From Kiritimatiellia bacterium (GTDB lineage: Bacteria > Verrucomicrobiota > Kiritimatiellia > B70-G9): a DNA stretch of 7,234 bases. Shown here in pieces: positions 5,387 to 7,234 of the stretch. A program made the position numbers and the translations under genes. Location: NCBI GenBank assembly GCA_012961745.1, contig DTYT01000130.1:1-7234 (forward strand), read 5' to 3'. Within the stretch, counting starts at the first letter, position 1. Each line of letters begins with the position of its first letter. The notes beneath the pieces were generated by a model, which did not search any database, was not told where the DNA came from, and saw only the letters and a program-made list of their open reading frames with translations.

Positions 5387-6529
5387 TTAAGGTACAGCCG
5401 CATCATTGAGCAGTTCCGAAGTAACGATCTCAGCCACCCGCTCCGCCGCCCCGGGAGGTCCCAGGCGCAGTGACACTTCCTCCAGCCCGCGCAGCATCTC
5501 GTCGCGATATGCCGTATCCGTCAGTAGTCGCACCACCGCCTCTCCCACCTTACGCCCCTGTGCCCGCACCTGCAAGAACTCCGGACATAGTTCCCTTCCC
5601 GCAATCAGGTTCACCATTCCCAAGTGAGGCACCGAAATCACCATCCGCCCCAGCCAGTAAGTGAACCACGCCGTGCGATATACGATTACCATTGGACAGC
5701 GGGCCAATGCCGCCTCCACCGTGGCGGTACCGGACGCTATCATCGCCACGTCCGCGCTGCGCAGCGCAGCGCCGGCCCGACCCTCAACCAGGCCGATCCC
5801 GCCGATGAAAGAGCGCGCCTCGCAGATCTCCTGCACAAGGCGGGAAATGCCGCGATCCGGGGCGGCTGCCACAAATCCTGCCCCCGGAAACCGCCCTCGG
5901 ATCAGCTCCGCAGCCTCCAGCATTACCGGTAGGTTGCTGATCACTTCCTGCCGCCGGCTGCCCGGCAACAACAAGACGCGAGGAGTCCCATGCCACTGTA
6001 CCTCCCTTTTGCATGTCTGGGGTATCCGGTCGACCAAGGGATGCCCCACGAAGTCTACCCGCAGCCCCGTACCGCGGAATACATCCGGCTCGAACGGGAA
6101 AATGACCAGCAGGCGATCAATGACACGCGCCATCAGACGAATGCGCCCGGAACCCCACGCCCACACTTGAGGACATATGAAATAGAGAACCTTTACGCCG
6201 CGGCGCTGCAGGACCTTGGCCAAAGCGAGGTTGAATCCCGGGTAGTCCACCAGCAGGGCATGGCGACAGTCCCGAACTTCGCATTCCCTGATCACGCGGC
6301 GAAAGACGCCCCGGAAAAAGGCGTATTTACCCAGCACTTCGGTGAATCCGAGGACCGCCAGTTCCCGGACGTGATGGAGAATCTCAAGACCAGCCGCCGC
6401 CAGTTCCTCACCTCCCAGGCCAAAAGGCTGAACCTCCGGAAGCATCCGGCGCAAGTGGCGCAATACCGCCCCAGCGTGCTGGTCGCCAGACACTTCGCCG
6501 GCCACAATCAGGAGTGGGATCCCCTTCAT
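5387..6529 (-). CDS. lpxB: Lipid-A-disaccharide synthase
   Basis: LpxB is a peripheral inner-membrane glycosyltransferase (GT19) that joins UDP-2,3-diacylglucosamine and lipid X to form the lipid A disaccharide. From the chosen start it has 380 residues, the usual length. Family motifs are AGEVSGD (10-16), GFTEVLG (61-67), VDYPGFN (94-100), CPQVWAWG (119-126), GHPLVD (162-167), LLPGSRRQE (187-195), SGTATVEAAL (266-275), VYRTAW (283-288) and NLIAGRELCPEFLQ (307-320). Cys119 stands where the E. coli enzyme has serine. The open frame continues 34 codons further upstream, but those overlap the oxidoreductase and resemble nothing in LpxB. ATG 6529 has GAGGG eight bases upstream (6538-6542) and overlaps the upstream TGA as ATGA, so translation is probably coupled. 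The response-regulator gene follows after 98 bases. Confidence 0.97.
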   Translation of the reverse strand: MKGIPLLIVAGEVSGDQHAGAVLRHLRRMLPEVQPFGLGGEELAAAGLEILHHVRELAVLGFTEVLGKYAFFRGVFRRVIRECEVRDCRHALLVDYPGFNLALAKVLQRRGVKVLYFICPQVWAWGSGRIRLMARVIDRLLVIFPFEPDVFRGTGLRVDFVGHPLVDRIPQTCKREVQWHGTPRVLLLPGSRRQEVISNLPVMLEAAELIRGRFPGAGFVAAAPDRGISRLVQEICEARSFIGGIGLVEGRAGAALRSADVAMIASGTATVEAALARCPMVIVYRTAWFTYWLGRMVISVPHLGMVNLIAGRELCPEFLQVRAQGRKVGEAVVRLLTDTAYRDEMLRGLEEVSLRLGPPGAAERVAEIVTSELLNDAAVP

Positions 6530-7234
6530 GAGCCACGCCCTCGTATCATCTCCACAATCCGACAGGCCAACCGCAGTGCTTGCGCCGCGTGTTCGGCTGG
6601 AACGACCGGGAGTGAGCGATCCGCCACACAACGGACAAAACTCCGGAGCTCACGCAGCAGCGGCTCGTCCCTCTCCAGGGGCACCGGCTCGCGCAGAATC
6701 CGCTCCCCCGCTTTACGAAAGAGCTCCCCCACCTGTTTCTCGTAGTCCAACGAGATGTAGGTATCCTCCAGGAACACCCTGATCTTCCGCATCCGTTCAG
6801 GGCTTATCCTGCTGGCGGTAACGTTTGCAACGCACCCGTTGCGAAACGCGATTCTGACATTCGCGATATCCTCACTGTCGCTCAGCACCGAGACTCCCAC
6901 CGCATCCATGCGAACCACGTCGCTCCGGACCAGATGAAGGATAATCTCCAGATCGTGAATCATCAGGTCCAGGACCACGCTGACCTCAGTGCCTCTGGGA
7001 CGCCCGTCCTGGCGAGGCGCCGGATAGGGCGCCAGGCGGTGGGCCTCAATGAACTTCGGGTCCGGAGCATTCTCTTCCAGGTACGAGAGGACCGGATTGA
7101 ACCTCTCCACGTGTCCCACCTGCAGAATCACGTTCCGACGCTGCGCCGCCGCAACCATTCGTTCCGCCTCGGCAGTATCCGTGGCAATAGGTTTCTCCAC
7201 CAGCAGGTGCACACCCCCCTCCAACAGCGGTAGC
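6526..7234 (-). CDS. Gfo/Idh/MocA-family NAD(P)-dependent sugar oxidoreductase, C-terminal part (cut by window edge)
   Basis: The 235 visible residues start after the N-terminal Rossmann dinucleotide-binding motif, which lies beyond the right edge. Family hallmarks are GVHLLVEKPIA (7-17) with the active-site-region EKP, the GHVERFNP segment (40-47) and LDLMIHDLEIIL (88-99), whose histidine corresponds to the conserved sugar-site histidine. The rest is the alpha/beta C-terminal domain. An internal TTG at 7222-7224 is not the start: the frame stays open to the window edge and the residues before it (LPL) fit the family. The stop TGA (6526-6528) overlaps the lpxB start by ATGA. From memory, such a gene next to lpxA/lpxB is found in several Gram-negative lineages. 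By analogy with GnnA it could oxidise the 3-hydroxyl of UDP-GlcNAc for 3-amino lipid A, but a different nucleotide-sugar role is equally possible without the missing part. Confidence 0.9.
   Translation of the reverse strand, partial: LPLLEGGVHLLVEKPIATDTAEAERMVAAAQRRNVILQVGHVERFNPVLSYLEENAPDPKFIEAHRLAPYPAPRQDGRPRGTEVSVVLDLMIHDLEIILHLVRSDVVRMDAVGVSVLSDSEDIANVRIAFRNGCVANVTASRISPERMRKIRVFLEDTYISLDYEKQVGELFRKAGERILREPVPLERDEPLLRELRSFVRCVADRSLPVVPAEHAAQALRLACRIVEMIRGRGS

Noticed and set aside
6530..6631. 34-codon N-terminal extension of the lpxB frame
   Set aside because: It overlaps the oxidoreductase coding sequence, is unlike any LpxB N-terminus, and the ATG at 6529 has both a Shine-Dalgarno and an ATGA overlap.
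5990..6745. Plus-strand open frame of 251 codons over lpxB and the oxidoreductase
   Set aside because: It is antisense to two motif-confirmed proteins and has no recognisable content.
7222..7224. TTG as a start codon for the oxidoreductase
   Set aside because: The frame is open to the window edge and the preceding codons match the family; the start lies outside the window.

Overview
The window is a GC-rich stretch of a Gram-negative bacterial chromosome, almost fully coding, with six protein genes and no RNA genes, mobile elements or CRISPR arrays that I can see. Lipid A synthesis (lpxB) shows an outer membrane with LPS. The FtsH and response-regulator sequences, and a sugar dehydrogenase translationally coupled to lpxB, resemble what I recall from Verrucomicrobiota/Kiritimatiellota-type and deltaproteobacterial genomes. 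That placement is an impression, not a measurement. The genes look like housekeeping genes, with no sign of an accessory island.

Layout. (1) 1-804, minus strand: the N-terminal 268 codons of the membrane AAA protease FtsH, running off the left edge. (2) 805-954: a divergent intergenic region with a weak promoter candidate and a dyad for ftsH. (3) 955-2700, plus: a 581-residue polytopic membrane protein of an uncharacterised, GT-C-glycosyltransferase-like type. (4) 2777-3892, plus: a polyprenyl diphosphate synthase whose Shine-Dalgarno lies inside a predicted hairpin directly in front of the start codon. (5) 3921-5288, minus: an NtrC-class sigma-54-dependent response regulator, convergent with the synthase. 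(6) 5387-6529, minus: lpxB. (7) 6526-7234, minus: the C-terminal part of a Gfo/Idh/MocA oxidoreductase, running off the right edge and overlapping lpxB by an ATGA.

How the genes work together. The minus-strand trio oxidoreductase - lpxB - regulator reads as an envelope operon. The first two are translationally coupled and belong to nucleotide-sugar/lipid A chemistry. The regulator follows after 98 nt that hold an AT-rich palindrome, a weak promoter candidate and a small hairpin, so it may be partly independent. The plus-strand pair joins a membrane protein that may use a lipid-linked sugar with an enzyme that makes polyprenyl diphosphate, the precursor of such carriers. That link is inference from gene order.

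I found no clear new multi-gene system. The items most worth a second look are the sequestered ribosome-binding site and the roughly 19-residue insertion in the polyprenyl synthase, the uncharacterised membrane protein beside it, and the regulator placed behind lpxB.
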